Source: Alcanivorax sp.
GTDB lineage: Bacteria; Pseudomonadota; Gammaproteobacteria; Pseudomonadales; Alcanivoracaceae
DNA: 64,000 nt
Assembly (NCBI RefSeq): GCF_002733835.1
Contig: NZ_NVWY01000033.1
Span: 1-64,000, forward strand
Direction: 5' to 3'
The position numbers were made by a program, and so were the translations under genes. This document shows positions 55,686-64,000 of this stretch, piece by piece (position 1 is the stretch's first letter; each line of letters starts with the position of its first letter). The notes beneath the pieces were generated by a model, which saw only the letters and a program-made list of their open reading frames with translations, searched no databases and was not told where the DNA came from.

Positions 55686-56653
55686 TGCCGCGGCGCTTCC
55701 ACCTGGTCAAGCAGACGGGCCAGGGCGGTTTCCGGGGTTTGGCCTTCGATTTCTGCGTCGGCGCTGAGCTGGATGCGATGGCGCAGTACCGGGCGGGCCA
55801 CTTGCTGGATGTCGTCCGGGGTGACGAAGTCACGGCCTTCGAACATGGCCTGCACGCGGGCCGCCCGGGCCAGGGCAATGCTGGCCCGGGGGCTGGCGCC
55901 GTGGCTCAGGCCATTGAAGTCCCGTGTGGCACGGACGATGCGCAGGGCATAGTCCAGCACTTCGGCGTCGATCAGCACGTCGTTGCTGAGCGCTTTCATG
56001 GCCTGCAAGCCGGCCGCATCCGTGGCCGGGCTCAGGCTGTCCACATCCAGGCTGGCGCGGATGGTGCCGTCGAGCACCATGTTCACCAGGCGGGTTTCGT
56101 CGTCATGACCGGGGTAATCAATCAACACCTTGAACAGAAAACGGTCCAGCTCTGCTTCCGGCAGCGGGTAAGTGCCTTCCTGGTCCAGCGGGTTCTGGGT
56201 GGCGAGCACCATGTAGGGTTCGTTCAGGGTAAAGGCTTTGCCTTCGATGGTGATCTGCCGTTCCTGCATGACTTCCAGCAGTGCCGCCTGGGTCTTGGCC
56301 GGGGCGCGGTTGATCTCGTCAGCCAGCAGCAGCTGGGTGAACGCCGGGCCGCGCCGGATGCGGAATTGTTCGGTTTTCTGGTCGTACATGGCGTGGCCGG
56401 TCACGTCGGTGGGCATCAGGTCCGGGGTGAACTGGATGCGGTTGAAGTCCAGCTCCAGTACCCGCCCGAGACTGCGCACCAGCAGGGTCTTGCCGAGGCC
56501 GGGCACGCCTTCAATAAGAACGTGGCCGCCGGAAATCAGTGCGATCAGCACTTCACGGACGACCTGTTGCTGGCCAATCAGTACCTGATTGAGCCGGCTT
56601 TCAATGTCGTGGGCCAGGGCGGCCGCATCGGCGAGGGTGGCGGGTTGGCTCAT
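55682..56653 (-). CDS. MoxR-family AAA+ ATPase
   Basis: A 323-aa ATPase. Walker A is GVPGLGKTLLVR, Walker B LLLADEINRAPAKTQAALLEVMQE (read in parts), sensor 1 VLATQNPLDQEGTYPLPEAELDRF and a C-terminal lid. MoxR proteins remodel or mature envelope protein complexes. ATG 56653 starts MSQPATL; the longer frame is less likely. A 69-base gap upstream separates it from the DUF4350 gene. Confidence 0.93.
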   Translation of the reverse strand: MSQPATLADAAALAHDIESRLNQVLIGQQQVVREVLIALISGGHVLIEGVPGLGKTLLVRSLGRVLELDFNRIQFTPDLMPTDVTGHAMYDQKTEQFRIRRGPAFTQLLLADEINRAPAKTQAALLEVMQERQITIEGKAFTLNEPYMVLATQNPLDQEGTYPLPEAELDRFLFKVLIDYPGHDDETRLVNMVLDGTIRASLDVDSLSPATDAAGLQAMKALSNDVLIDAEVLDYALRIVRATRDFNGLSHGASPRASIALARAARVQAMFEGRDFVTPDDIQQVARPVLRHRIQLSADAEIEGQTPETALARLLDQVEAPRQ

Positions 56654-56722
56654 GCTGTTGTCCTTTTGCGTTGCAACTGACGTTGACGTGTATGTCCGCG
56701 CCACTGCACCTGTGTGAGCGTA

Positions 56723-58045
56723 TCAGTGGCTGCAATTTTTCAGCGATTGTAATAATGAGACCTGCTGCGTGAACTGGTCCCGGGTTTCCGGTTGCATCTG
56801 CAGGGCCGTTTCGAGTTCTTTGGCGGGCACCGATAATGTTTTCGCGGCCAGCGCCAGTGCCTTGTCACGCTGGTGATGAAAACGGACCAGGTGTTGTTCC
56901 GCCTGCTTGCGTAGCACTTCTATCAGGGCTGCCTGCTGGCTGGTGCGCCACTGGAAATAGCCACTGGCGTGAAGGTGTTGCAGGTAGTCGCGGCTGCTTT
57001 CTTCGCGGGCTTCCTGGCGTGGCCCTTGGCGGGGAATGCGATACCACAACCACAGGGCCAGCAGTATCAGCAGGGCAAAACCCAGTGCCGGGGCTTTCAG
57101 CCACAGCCACTGTGCCAGCGGCGGCATGGCCACGGAGCGCACAAACCACACTGGTTCATCGGCGGTGAGCCAGGCAAGCAGCCAGGCATGATCGAAATAG
57201 AGCAGGCGTTCGTTGGACCACAGGCCCAGGTCCGTCAGTACGGAAATCTGTCCGTTGCCCAGGCCCAGTTGCACCAGCTGGCTGCCGTAATCGTTGTCCG
57301 CGTAGGCGGTCACTTCTACCGGCCATTTCAGGTGTGGCGTCTCGCCTTCTTCATCATCCCAGCTGTCATGCCAGATGACGTAGTCGCTGAAAAGCTGCAC
57401 CCGTCGGTCGGGTGCGTTGTCGCCCACATGCAATCCAAGAGGCGGGGGCTCCGGTGGCGCGTCACAGACCAGCCGTGCACACCCTTCACGCAATTCCTCG
57501 TTGTCGCTTTGCAGACAGTACTGCAAGGGGCTGTCCACAAAAACGGGCAAGGCCATGATCAGATCCCGGACCGGATCCTCTTCAATGGATTCGCTGGGCA
57601 CCGGGGAGTCCCAGACGGTGATGCCCAGCGGGAACAGCAGCGGGTCGTTGTCCTGCCAGTCTTCGTCGGTGGCATCAGAGGCTTCGAGAAGCGAGGGGAG
57701 TGGGCGGGCTTCCACCACCAGTTCCCCGCCGTCTTGCACCCATTCCAGCAGGGTGTTGACCTGGTTGTGGGTGAGCATGCCCCGGTGTTTATCGATCACC
57801 AGGGTGGTGCGGGTGTCGGGTAACGGGAACAGGGCCGCAGCACTGAGAATTCGTTCAGAGGGCTGGCCCCGTTGTGCCAGCCAGCGTTGCGCGGCGCTGT
57901 AGGGGTTGCGGGTGATGCTGCTGTCCGGGGCGACCCGCTGCATGTAGGTGACCGGTTCGGTCAGGGCGTAGTAGCCCGCGATCATGGCGACCAGCAGGGT
58001 GGCCAGCAGCCAGGGGAAAGCACGGCGCAGGTGAGCCTTACGCAT
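56723..58045 (-). CDS. DUF4350 membrane protein
   Basis: A 440-aa protein: an N-terminal helix (FPWLLATLLVAMIAGYYAL), a large periplasmic DUF4350 domain with VNTLLEWVQDGGELVVEARP and a second helix near residue 315-340 (ALGFALLILLALWLWYRIPRQGP), then a cytoplasmic helical tail. The fold is glutamine-amidotransferase-like without an evident catalytic Cys; a binding role is likely. It overlaps the DUF4129 gene by 8 bases. Confidence 0.87.
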   Translation of the reverse strand: MRKAHLRRAFPWLLATLLVAMIAGYYALTEPVTYMQRVAPDSSITRNPYSAAQRWLAQRGQPSERILSAAALFPLPDTRTTLVIDKHRGMLTHNQVNTLLEWVQDGGELVVEARPLPSLLEASDATDEDWQDNDPLLFPLGITVWDSPVPSESIEEDPVRDLIMALPVFVDSPLQYCLQSDNEELREGCARLVCDAPPEPPPLGLHVGDNAPDRRVQLFSDYVIWHDSWDDEEGETPHLKWPVEVTAYADNDYGSQLVQLGLGNGQISVLTDLGLWSNERLLYFDHAWLLAWLTADEPVWFVRSVAMPPLAQWLWLKAPALGFALLILLALWLWYRIPRQGPRQEAREESSRDYLQHLHASGYFQWRTSQQAALIEVLRKQAEQHLVRFHHQRDKALALAAKTLSVPAKELETALQMQPETRDQFTQQVSLLQSLKNCSH

Positions 58046-59549
58046 GATTTGCCTCCAGCCGGTCCATTTGCTGCCAATGCTGGGTCAAGGTACGCACCTG
58101 CTCAGCGCTGACCGGACGGTGGGCCCACGCGGTAGTGATCCAGGCCTGGGTCAGCCGCTGCAGGTAGGCAATCGGCAATGAATCGCCGTGGTGCTCCTGC
58201 AGTGTGCGCAGACATTGCTGTTCGGTACTGCCTGCGGCGAGAGGCACGGGATGGCGGGCCAGAATGCCGGCCAGGCTGGTGCGCATCAGCACCGCCAGTG
58301 CGCCGCGGATGTCTCCGGCCTTGAGAGCCTGTTCGACCGCACGGTCCAGGTTTTTCGGCAGGTTGCGTTTGCGGATATCCAGCCCGGCCACATGGGTGGG
58401 AATGACAGTGCGGTTGCGGGTGCTGTGCCCGCGCAGGCCGAACTGGTTGGCGACCTTGAGGATTAGCCAAAGGGCCAGGGCAATAAAGAGGGCCCAGAAA
58501 ATGGTCCACAGCAAGGCATCCGGTATATTCAGCGGCGTGCTGTTAGTCTCGGCGTTCTCATCGTCCAGATTATCAAACAGGAACCGCCAGATTTTCTCCA
58601 TCAGGCTCTCGGATTCGCTGTCGTCCTGATTAATCCACTGCCGCTCGGTCTTTTCTTGCAGCGGCATGAAATCCGGGCTGGCCAGCAGTTCAATGACTTG
58701 CTGCTGTTCTGTTTTACCGGTGGTCGGGGGCTGTGCTGATGCGGCGCTGGCGGGCTTGGTGAACGGCAGCAGTACCACGAGTAGCAGAGCCCCGATGACG
58801 TTCCTGGCAGCTTGGCGACGTTTGCCCAACCGGCTGAGGCCCAGTTGCAAATCCCAGCCTTCCAGCCAGGTGCGTTTGTTCAGGTACAGGGCAAAGCCAC
58901 AGGCCACGTAGAGAGGTTCGGTGACACACAGCACCAGATAGAAACACAACCCGGAGATGACCAGCTGCAATGCGCTTTGGTCATAGAACCAGTCACTGAG
59001 TTCCAGGTTGAACTGCCAGGGCACCAGCATATACAGCAACGCCATTAGCCCGAGCGTCATGAATTGCTCCAGGTGCAGCACCAGCAGGGTCAGCATACCC
59101 GCCCGGTTGGACGGATAGCTGTTGAGTACTTTCAGACGCTGACTGGCGGTGTCGCCTTTCACTTGTTCAAGCTGCCAGACGCAGGCATTGAAACTGCGCA
59201 TGGGGCTCAGGCGCCGCCAGGTGAGCTGGCCGGCCAGCCCCGGTAGCGCGTAATGGCGCCAGCGTTTCAGCAAGGCTTTCAGGGTGAGGGTTTCACCGAA
59301 CAGGGCGTGGCTGTAAAAGGCCAGCAGCGGGCGTTCCCACAGGGGTTTGAGCCACCAGAAGATAAACAGGGGCCACAGGCTGTTGTTCAGGGCGGCCATG
59401 GTTAACAGCAGGGCATAGGGTACGGCGGTAAACAGCAGCCACACGCGGGTAATGGAACCAGCCCAGTGGCGGTAAAACTGCGTGCCCAGGTCCGCGGCTT
59501 GCCAGGGGCTGCGCGGTGCCAGGCGGGCGCTAGCCTTTTCGAGTTCCAT
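58038..59549 (-). CDS. DUF4129 multi-pass membrane protein
   Basis: A 503-aa membrane protein with about six hydrophobic segments in the N-terminal half, a helix near 375-395 and a cytoplasmic DUF4129 domain at the C-terminus (LDRAVEQALKAGDIRGALAVLMRTSLAGI). A transglutaminase-like domain, often fused to DUF4129 elsewhere, is not present. ATG 59549 is used; the long open frame upstream encodes Pro/Cys/Trp-rich sequence. Start overlaps the SpoIIM gene by 20 bases. Confidence 0.86.
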   Translation of the reverse strand: MELEKASARLAPRSPWQAADLGTQFYRHWAGSITRVWLLFTAVPYALLLTMAALNNSLWPLFIFWWLKPLWERPLLAFYSHALFGETLTLKALLKRWRHYALPGLAGQLTWRRLSPMRSFNACVWQLEQVKGDTASQRLKVLNSYPSNRAGMLTLLVLHLEQFMTLGLMALLYMLVPWQFNLELSDWFYDQSALQLVISGLCFYLVLCVTEPLYVACGFALYLNKRTWLEGWDLQLGLSRLGKRRQAARNVIGALLLVVLLPFTKPASAASAQPPTTGKTEQQQVIELLASPDFMPLQEKTERQWINQDDSESESLMEKIWRFLFDNLDDENAETNSTPLNIPDALLWTIFWALFIALALWLILKVANQFGLRGHSTRNRTVIPTHVAGLDIRKRNLPKNLDRAVEQALKAGDIRGALAVLMRTSLAGILARHPVPLAAGSTEQQCLRTLQEHHGDSLPIAYLQRLTQAWITTAWAHRPVSAEQVRTLTQHWQQMDRLEANHA

Positions 59550-60513
59550 CCCGTCCCCCGAACAAAAGATAAAGGTACAAAAGGCCCCAGCAGGCCGCGC
59601 CCACGCTGTATTTGATGGTTGGCGCCAGGTCCCGTGGTGACCAGAACGCTTCGATAAAGGCGGCCAACAATAACAGGGCGAAGACCCCGTACATGGTGGG
59701 CAGCGCATCCCGGGCGGCAAGGCGCAGGGCGTCCAGCCGTGACCAGGGCCCAGGGGCAATAATGGCCCAGCCGAGGCGCAACCCGGCCCCACCAGCCAAT
59801 ACAATGGCGGTGAGTTCTGGCGCGCCGTGGGCGATCACAAAGGTAAAGAACGGTTCCTGTGCGCCCACGTTGATCAGGTGCCCGGCGGCGGCGCCGAAGA
59901 AGCTGCCGTTGAACAGCATCACCACCAGTGCGCCTACGCCCAGCAGTAGCCCGCTGGCAAAGGTGCGGAAGGCGATGCCGATATTGTTCTGGATGTAGTG
60001 GCCGAACATCATCACGTCGTCATCGCCGCTACGCTCGTTCTTCATGTCCGCCTGGTTTTCCGGCTGGTACATGCTTTCCAGATTGGCAATGCTGGCCTCA
60101 TCCACCACGGTGTAGATCATTTCCGGTTGTTGCTGCACCAGCACCCATACCAGTGCCATGGAAAGCACAAAGGCCAGGGCGCTGACCAGATGCCAGCGCC
60201 ACTGGCGGCGCACCGCCTGGGGGAAGCCGCTGGCGATAAAGGTGCCGATGCGATCTGCCAGGGACGGGTTATAGCGGTACAGCTGGCGATGGGCGCGTAA
60301 TACCAGATTGTTGAGGAATTGCTGCAGCTGCACGCTGTAGCCTCGTTCCCGTGCCAGCGCCAGTTGGTGGCAAAGCTTGCGGTAATCGGTGACAAAGGTG
60401 TCCAGGGTGAGCTTGTTCTTTTTGCTCACATGCAGGGACTCCAGCTGCTCGAGCTGGCGTTCCAGTGCTTGCCATTCCGGCCGGTATTGTTGTTCGAAAC
60501 GGGCCTGTTTCAT
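59530..60513 (-). CDS. SpoIIM-like (stage II sporulation M) membrane protein
   Basis: A 327-aa protein. A soluble N-terminal ~105 residues (coiled, Gln/Leu-rich) precede six or so membrane helices of the SpoIIM family: GHYIQNNIGIAFRTFASGLLLG, the polar FFGAAAGHL and VIAHGAPELTAIVLAGGAGLRLG. SpoIIM in sporulating firmicutes is part of the DMP peptidoglycan machine; this bacterium does not sporulate, so an analogous cell-wall role is only inference. It overlaps the RDD gene by 4 bases. Confidence 0.9.
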   Translation of the reverse strand: MKQARFEQQYRPEWQALERQLEQLESLHVSKKNKLTLDTFVTDYRKLCHQLALARERGYSVQLQQFLNNLVLRAHRQLYRYNPSLADRIGTFIASGFPQAVRRQWRWHLVSALAFVLSMALVWVLVQQQPEMIYTVVDEASIANLESMYQPENQADMKNERSGDDDVMMFGHYIQNNIGIAFRTFASGLLLGVGALVVMLFNGSFFGAAAGHLINVGAQEPFFTFVIAHGAPELTAIVLAGGAGLRLGWAIIAPGPWSRLDALRLAARDALPTMYGVFALLLLAAFIEAFWSPRDLAPTIKYSVGAACWGLLYLYLLFGGRDGTRKG

Positions 60514-61190
60514 GTGGGCCCCTGTACCAGGTAACGGCTGACGGCATTCAGACGCTGCAAAGCCAGCGCCGGTGTCAGTTCGGGGTACGCCAGTTGCGCC
60601 AGCTCTTGCTGGCGGGCTTCGGAAAAGCGGTCATGGCGTTCATGAAAGGCGAGCAGGGCAAGCTGGTCATCCCGGCTCAAGGACCAGTCCGGGGCGAGGG
60701 TGTCACCCTGAGCCTGTTCCTGAATCTGTGGGGTTTCTTCGATATGGACAACCAGGGTGTTGGCGGCCATGTCGCCAAGCCGCTGGTAACGCGGGCTGAT
60801 CAACGTGCAGATAAACCCGAGCAAATAGAACAGCGGGAACGCATCGGCAGTGCGCAGCAGGTTGCGAATCAGGCTGCCGTTGAAGCTCAGTGGGCTGCCA
60901 TTGGCATGAACCACCACCAACCCCATGGCTTTCTTGCCCGGCGTCTGCCCGTGGCGGAAGGCTTCAAACAGGGTGGGGTAAAACCACTCCAGCACGAACG
61001 CCATGATCAGCAGCAGGCCCATGCCGGCTTTGCCCAGTGCCGCGAACACTGAGGCCAATGCACCGTAAATCACCAGCCGAATAGCCAGGTCGATGGCGTA
61101 GGCTAGCGCCCGGGGCACCGGCCCGGCCACCGACAGGCTGAGCATGGCGCCTTCCGGTGTTTCTACTTCCAGGCGTTCATCAATCAGCAT
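60510..61190 (-). CDS. RDD-family membrane protein
   Basis: A 226-aa RDD protein: the Arg is in VPRALAYAIDLAIRLVIYGALA (with an alanine at the first D position), PTLFEAFRHGQTPGKKAMGLVVV is the second conserved loop, and a helical tail follows. RDD proteins occur with SpoIIM/MoxR genes and some act in ion transport. ATG 61190 overlaps DUF2069 by 11 bases. Confidence 0.9.
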   Translation of the reverse strand: MLIDERLEVETPEGAMLSLSVAGPVPRALAYAIDLAIRLVIYGALASVFAALGKAGMGLLLIMAFVLEWFYPTLFEAFRHGQTPGKKAMGLVVVHANGSPLSFNGSLIRNLLRTADAFPLFYLLGFICTLISPRYQRLGDMAANTLVVHIEETPQIQEQAQGDTLAPDWSLSRDDQLALLAFHERHDRFSEARQQELAQLAYPELTPALALQRLNAVSRYLVQGPT

Positions 61191-61520
61191 TCTGGCCCTG
61201 ACGAATTTGTAATGCGGCAAACACAAAGAGCATGACAGTCAGGGTCGTTTTGGCAATCGCCAGGGTGCGCACTGGCGGCGGATCCAGCAGCTGGACCGCA
61301 TAGCCACAGAAATAAAACAGCAGCAGGAAACACAGCCAGGTGGCCTGGCGCCGGTTGCCGCTGATAGCAGCAGGCATCATCAATAACAGGGGACCGTACA
61401 GCACTAGCGCGATGATAAGGCTGGAGACAATGTGCGCGTCCGGCGGTGCCAGAGTGAACAGGCCGCTGATGCCGACGAGCAGGAGCAACGCGTAGCTGAT
61501 ACGGAATAAAACAAGATTCA

Positions 61521-61521
<1 letters not shown>
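61180..61521 (-). CDS. DUF2069 membrane protein
   Basis: A 113-aa protein with four hydrophobic segments; it follows wrbA with a one-base overlap, the usual position of DUF2069 proteins in gammaproteobacteria. Function unknown. Confidence 0.85.
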
Positions 61522-62478
<957 letters not shown>

Positions 62479-62565
62479 GGGATTGCATATCCTGTTTCGT
62501 AACGCTGCCATTGTAAGCTGCACACGTGCGGTGGCAAGGGGTCAACCAGAGAGGACGCGTAGAGC

Positions 62566-63885
62566 ATGGAGAATGAGCAACCGGTAATTCCGGTGCACGC
62601 CCGGTTCGATTCCATCAAGGCGTTTTTTGCCCTGCTGGTGCGCCAGTTCAATGAAGACGGTTGCCGGCAAAGTGCTGCCGCGCTGACGTATACCACCCTG
62701 TTTGCCATCGTCCCGGTGATGACCGTGAGTTTTGCGGTGCTGTCGTCGGTACCCGCCCTGAAAGACAAGGGCGCCCAGTTCCAGGCATGGGCGTTTGAGT
62801 ATTTTGTACCCTCCGCAGGCAATATGCTGCTCGATCACCTGCAGTCCTTTGCCAAACAGGCAGCAAACCTGACCGGGCTGGGCATTGTGTTTCTGGTGAT
62901 CACTTCCATCCTGATGCTGAGCACGGTTGAGCAAACCCTGAACCGTATCTGGAAAGTGCAGACCCCGCGTAAAGGTCTCACCAGCTTGTTGATGTACTGG
63001 GCCGTATTGTCACTCGGGCCGATTTGTCTGGGCCTGGGGTTGGCGATCTCATCGTATCTCACCTCGCAGGCCATCTTCAGCGACACGGTGAGCTACCTGG
63101 GCGGTGTGCGGCTATGGCTGTCCTTGCTGCCGTTCCTGTTCACCACCGCCATGCTGACACTGATGTACACGGTGGTGCCCAATACCAAGATTCCGTTGCG
63201 ACAAGGCGTGCTGGGGGCGGCGGTGGCGGCTCTGTTGTTTGAGCTGGCGAAAGGCGGCTTTACCTTTTTCATCAAGCAGGCGCCCAGTTACCAGGTGGTG
63301 TATGGCGCTTTTGCTGCCGTACCCGTGTTTCTGCTGTGGATTTATATTTCCTGGACCATTGTGCTCGGTGGTGCCGAGCTGGTGCGTGCGTTAGTAGTCT
63401 TTCAGGAACACCGTCGCCAGGTGCCGCGCATGCACGCCCTGGTGCGCCTGCTCAATGTGTTCTGGCAGCGCCAGCAGAACGGCAAGGTGCTGCGCAGCAA
63501 GGAAGTGCGCAAGGTAATGCACGAATCCGGCATCAGTCAGTGGGATGAATTTCGCAACCTGCTGGTGAATGCCAAGCTGATCCGGCGCACGGAAGAAGGC
63601 GGTTACATGCTTAGCCGGGATCTGCGTAACCTGTCGCTGGGCCAGTTGGTGGCCATGCTGCCGTGGCCGGCCCATACCCAGCTAAGAGTGCGGCAACAGC
63701 AGGAGCTGTTGCCCTGGGAGGCAGTGCTGAAGAGGCGAATGGATCAGGCCCGGGAAGGCATGATGGCACCGCTGGATATCAGCCTGGATACGCTATTCAG
63801 CAAGCCGGAAAATCAAACAGACGACAACGCAGACCCGAACAGGGCCTCTGCCCACATTGACCACGAGGACAAGCATGACGGTTAA
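62566..63885 (+). CDS. YihY/virulence-factor BrkB-type inner-membrane protein
   Basis: A 439-aa protein with six membrane helices in the first ~270 residues; signatures are [20 protein letters not shown], the RIWKV loop and [26 protein letters not shown]. The C-terminal ~160 residues form a soluble winged-helix-like region ([19 protein letters not shown]). The old tRNA-processing name RNase BN for this family is an error. Gene is divergent from arsC and overlaps the next gene by 11 bases. Confidence 0.92.
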   Translation: MENEQPVIPVHARFDSIKAFFALLVRQFNEDGCRQSAAALTYTTLFAIVPVMTVSFAVLSSVPALKDKGAQFQAWAFEYFVPSAGNMLLDHLQSFAKQAANLTGLGIVFLVITSILMLSTVEQTLNRIWKVQTPRKGLTSLLMYWAVLSLGPICLGLGLAISSYLTSQAIFSDTVSYLGGVRLWLSLLPFLFTTAMLTLMYTVVPNTKIPLRQGVLGAAVAALLFELAKGGFTFFIKQAPSYQVVYGAFAAVPVFLLWIYISWTIVLGGAELVRALVVFQEHRRQVPRMHALVRLLNVFWQRQQNGKVLRSKEVRKVMHESGISQWDEFRNLLVNAKLIRRTEEGGYMLSRDLRNLSLGQLVAMLPWPAHTQLRVRQQQELLPWEAVLKRRMDQAREGMMAPLDISLDTLFSKPENQTDDNADPNRASAHIDHEDKHDG

Positions 63886-64000
63886 GCATGTACTGGTGAG
63901 CGGTATTGTGCAGGGTGTAGGCTACCGGGCCTGGACGCGCCAGGAAGCCATACGTCGCAATCTCACCGGCTGGGTACGCAATTGTGCAGACGGCCGGGTA
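63875..64000 (+). CDS. Acylphosphatase, N-terminal part
   Basis: The first 42 codons are present: [20 protein letters not shown] with the phosphate-binding VQGVGYR loop and catalytic Arg, then GWVRNCADG with the catalytic Asn. It hydrolyses carboxyl-phosphate bonds. The gene runs off the window end and overlaps yihY by 11 bases. Confidence 0.93.
   Translation, partial: MTVKHVLVSGIVQGVGYRAWTRQEAIRRNLTGWVRNCADGRV

Overview
The window looks like a stretch of core chromosome from a marine, lipid- or hydrocarbon-using gammaproteobacterium. Gene content (rsmC, rlmM, hda, dcd, purMN, sthA, epmC, umuDC), a two-gene fatty-acid beta-oxidation operon, a DUF3336 patatin lipase, two AraC/OruR-type regulators and a GC content near 60% all resemble Alcanivorax or a close relative. 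That genus assignment is an inference from gene content; no database was searched. No prophage, insertion sequence, CRISPR array or rRNA operon was seen. There is one tRNA, tRNA-Gly(CCC).

Layout. 1-5.8 kb: end of a radical SAM gene, a short-chain dehydrogenase broken by an in-frame TGA, a TetR regulator, an alpha/beta hydrolase, a zinc-finger/membrane/TPR protein, a rhomboid protease and a DUF4442 thioesterase-like protein. 5.9-13.8 kb: a large AsmA-like DUF748 protein, a spermidine-synthase-like protein, the lytic transglycosylase Slt, RsmC and an NAD-dependent epimerase. 13.9-18.9 kb: a 218-bp repeat with terminal inverted repeats, the tRNA and its terminator, a small hypothetical gene, a LexA box with umuDC, and a hybrid sensor kinase. 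19-29.4 kb: patatin phospholipase with an AraC regulator, a SIMPL lipoprotein, Mrp/ApbC, dCTP deaminase, two adjacent DUF3108 proteins, purN-purM, DUF2066 and hda.

29.6-34.2 kb holds a 1523-codon gene of visibly lower GC. It encodes two secreted CSLREA-type proteins joined in frame: the first half ends in a C-terminal sorting-type hydrophobic tail, and this runs directly into what looks like the signal peptide of the second half. 34.1-42.5 kb: LapA, SthA, Smr, PilZ, a 53-aa charged protein, a double GST-N protein, the thiolase/multifunctional beta-oxidation operon with a strong terminator, and a CheY-like regulator. 42.5-49.9 kb: AraC regulator, PurU, an outer-membrane barrel, RlmM-MFS-TusA, an unrecognised 228-aa protein, a second inverted copy of the repeat, and a gamma-glutamylcyclotransferase-like protein.

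49.9-54.4 kb: an iron-type DUF3649-PepSY-DUF3325 operon with a Fur-box-like site, a MATE exporter, EpmC and a palindromic repeat. 54.4-62.5 kb is one long minus-strand cluster, probably one transcript for most of its length: arsC-wrbA-DUF2069-RDD-SpoIIM-DUF4129-DUF4350-MoxR-DUF58. YihY and the start of an acylphosphatase close the window.

The items most worth a second look are the fused CSLREA gene, the TIR-bounded repeat family with conserved internal hairpins, and the SpoIIM/RDD/MoxR envelope cluster. Most convergent gene pairs overlap or nearly touch, so the genome here is compact and the repeat-bearing intergenic regions stand out.
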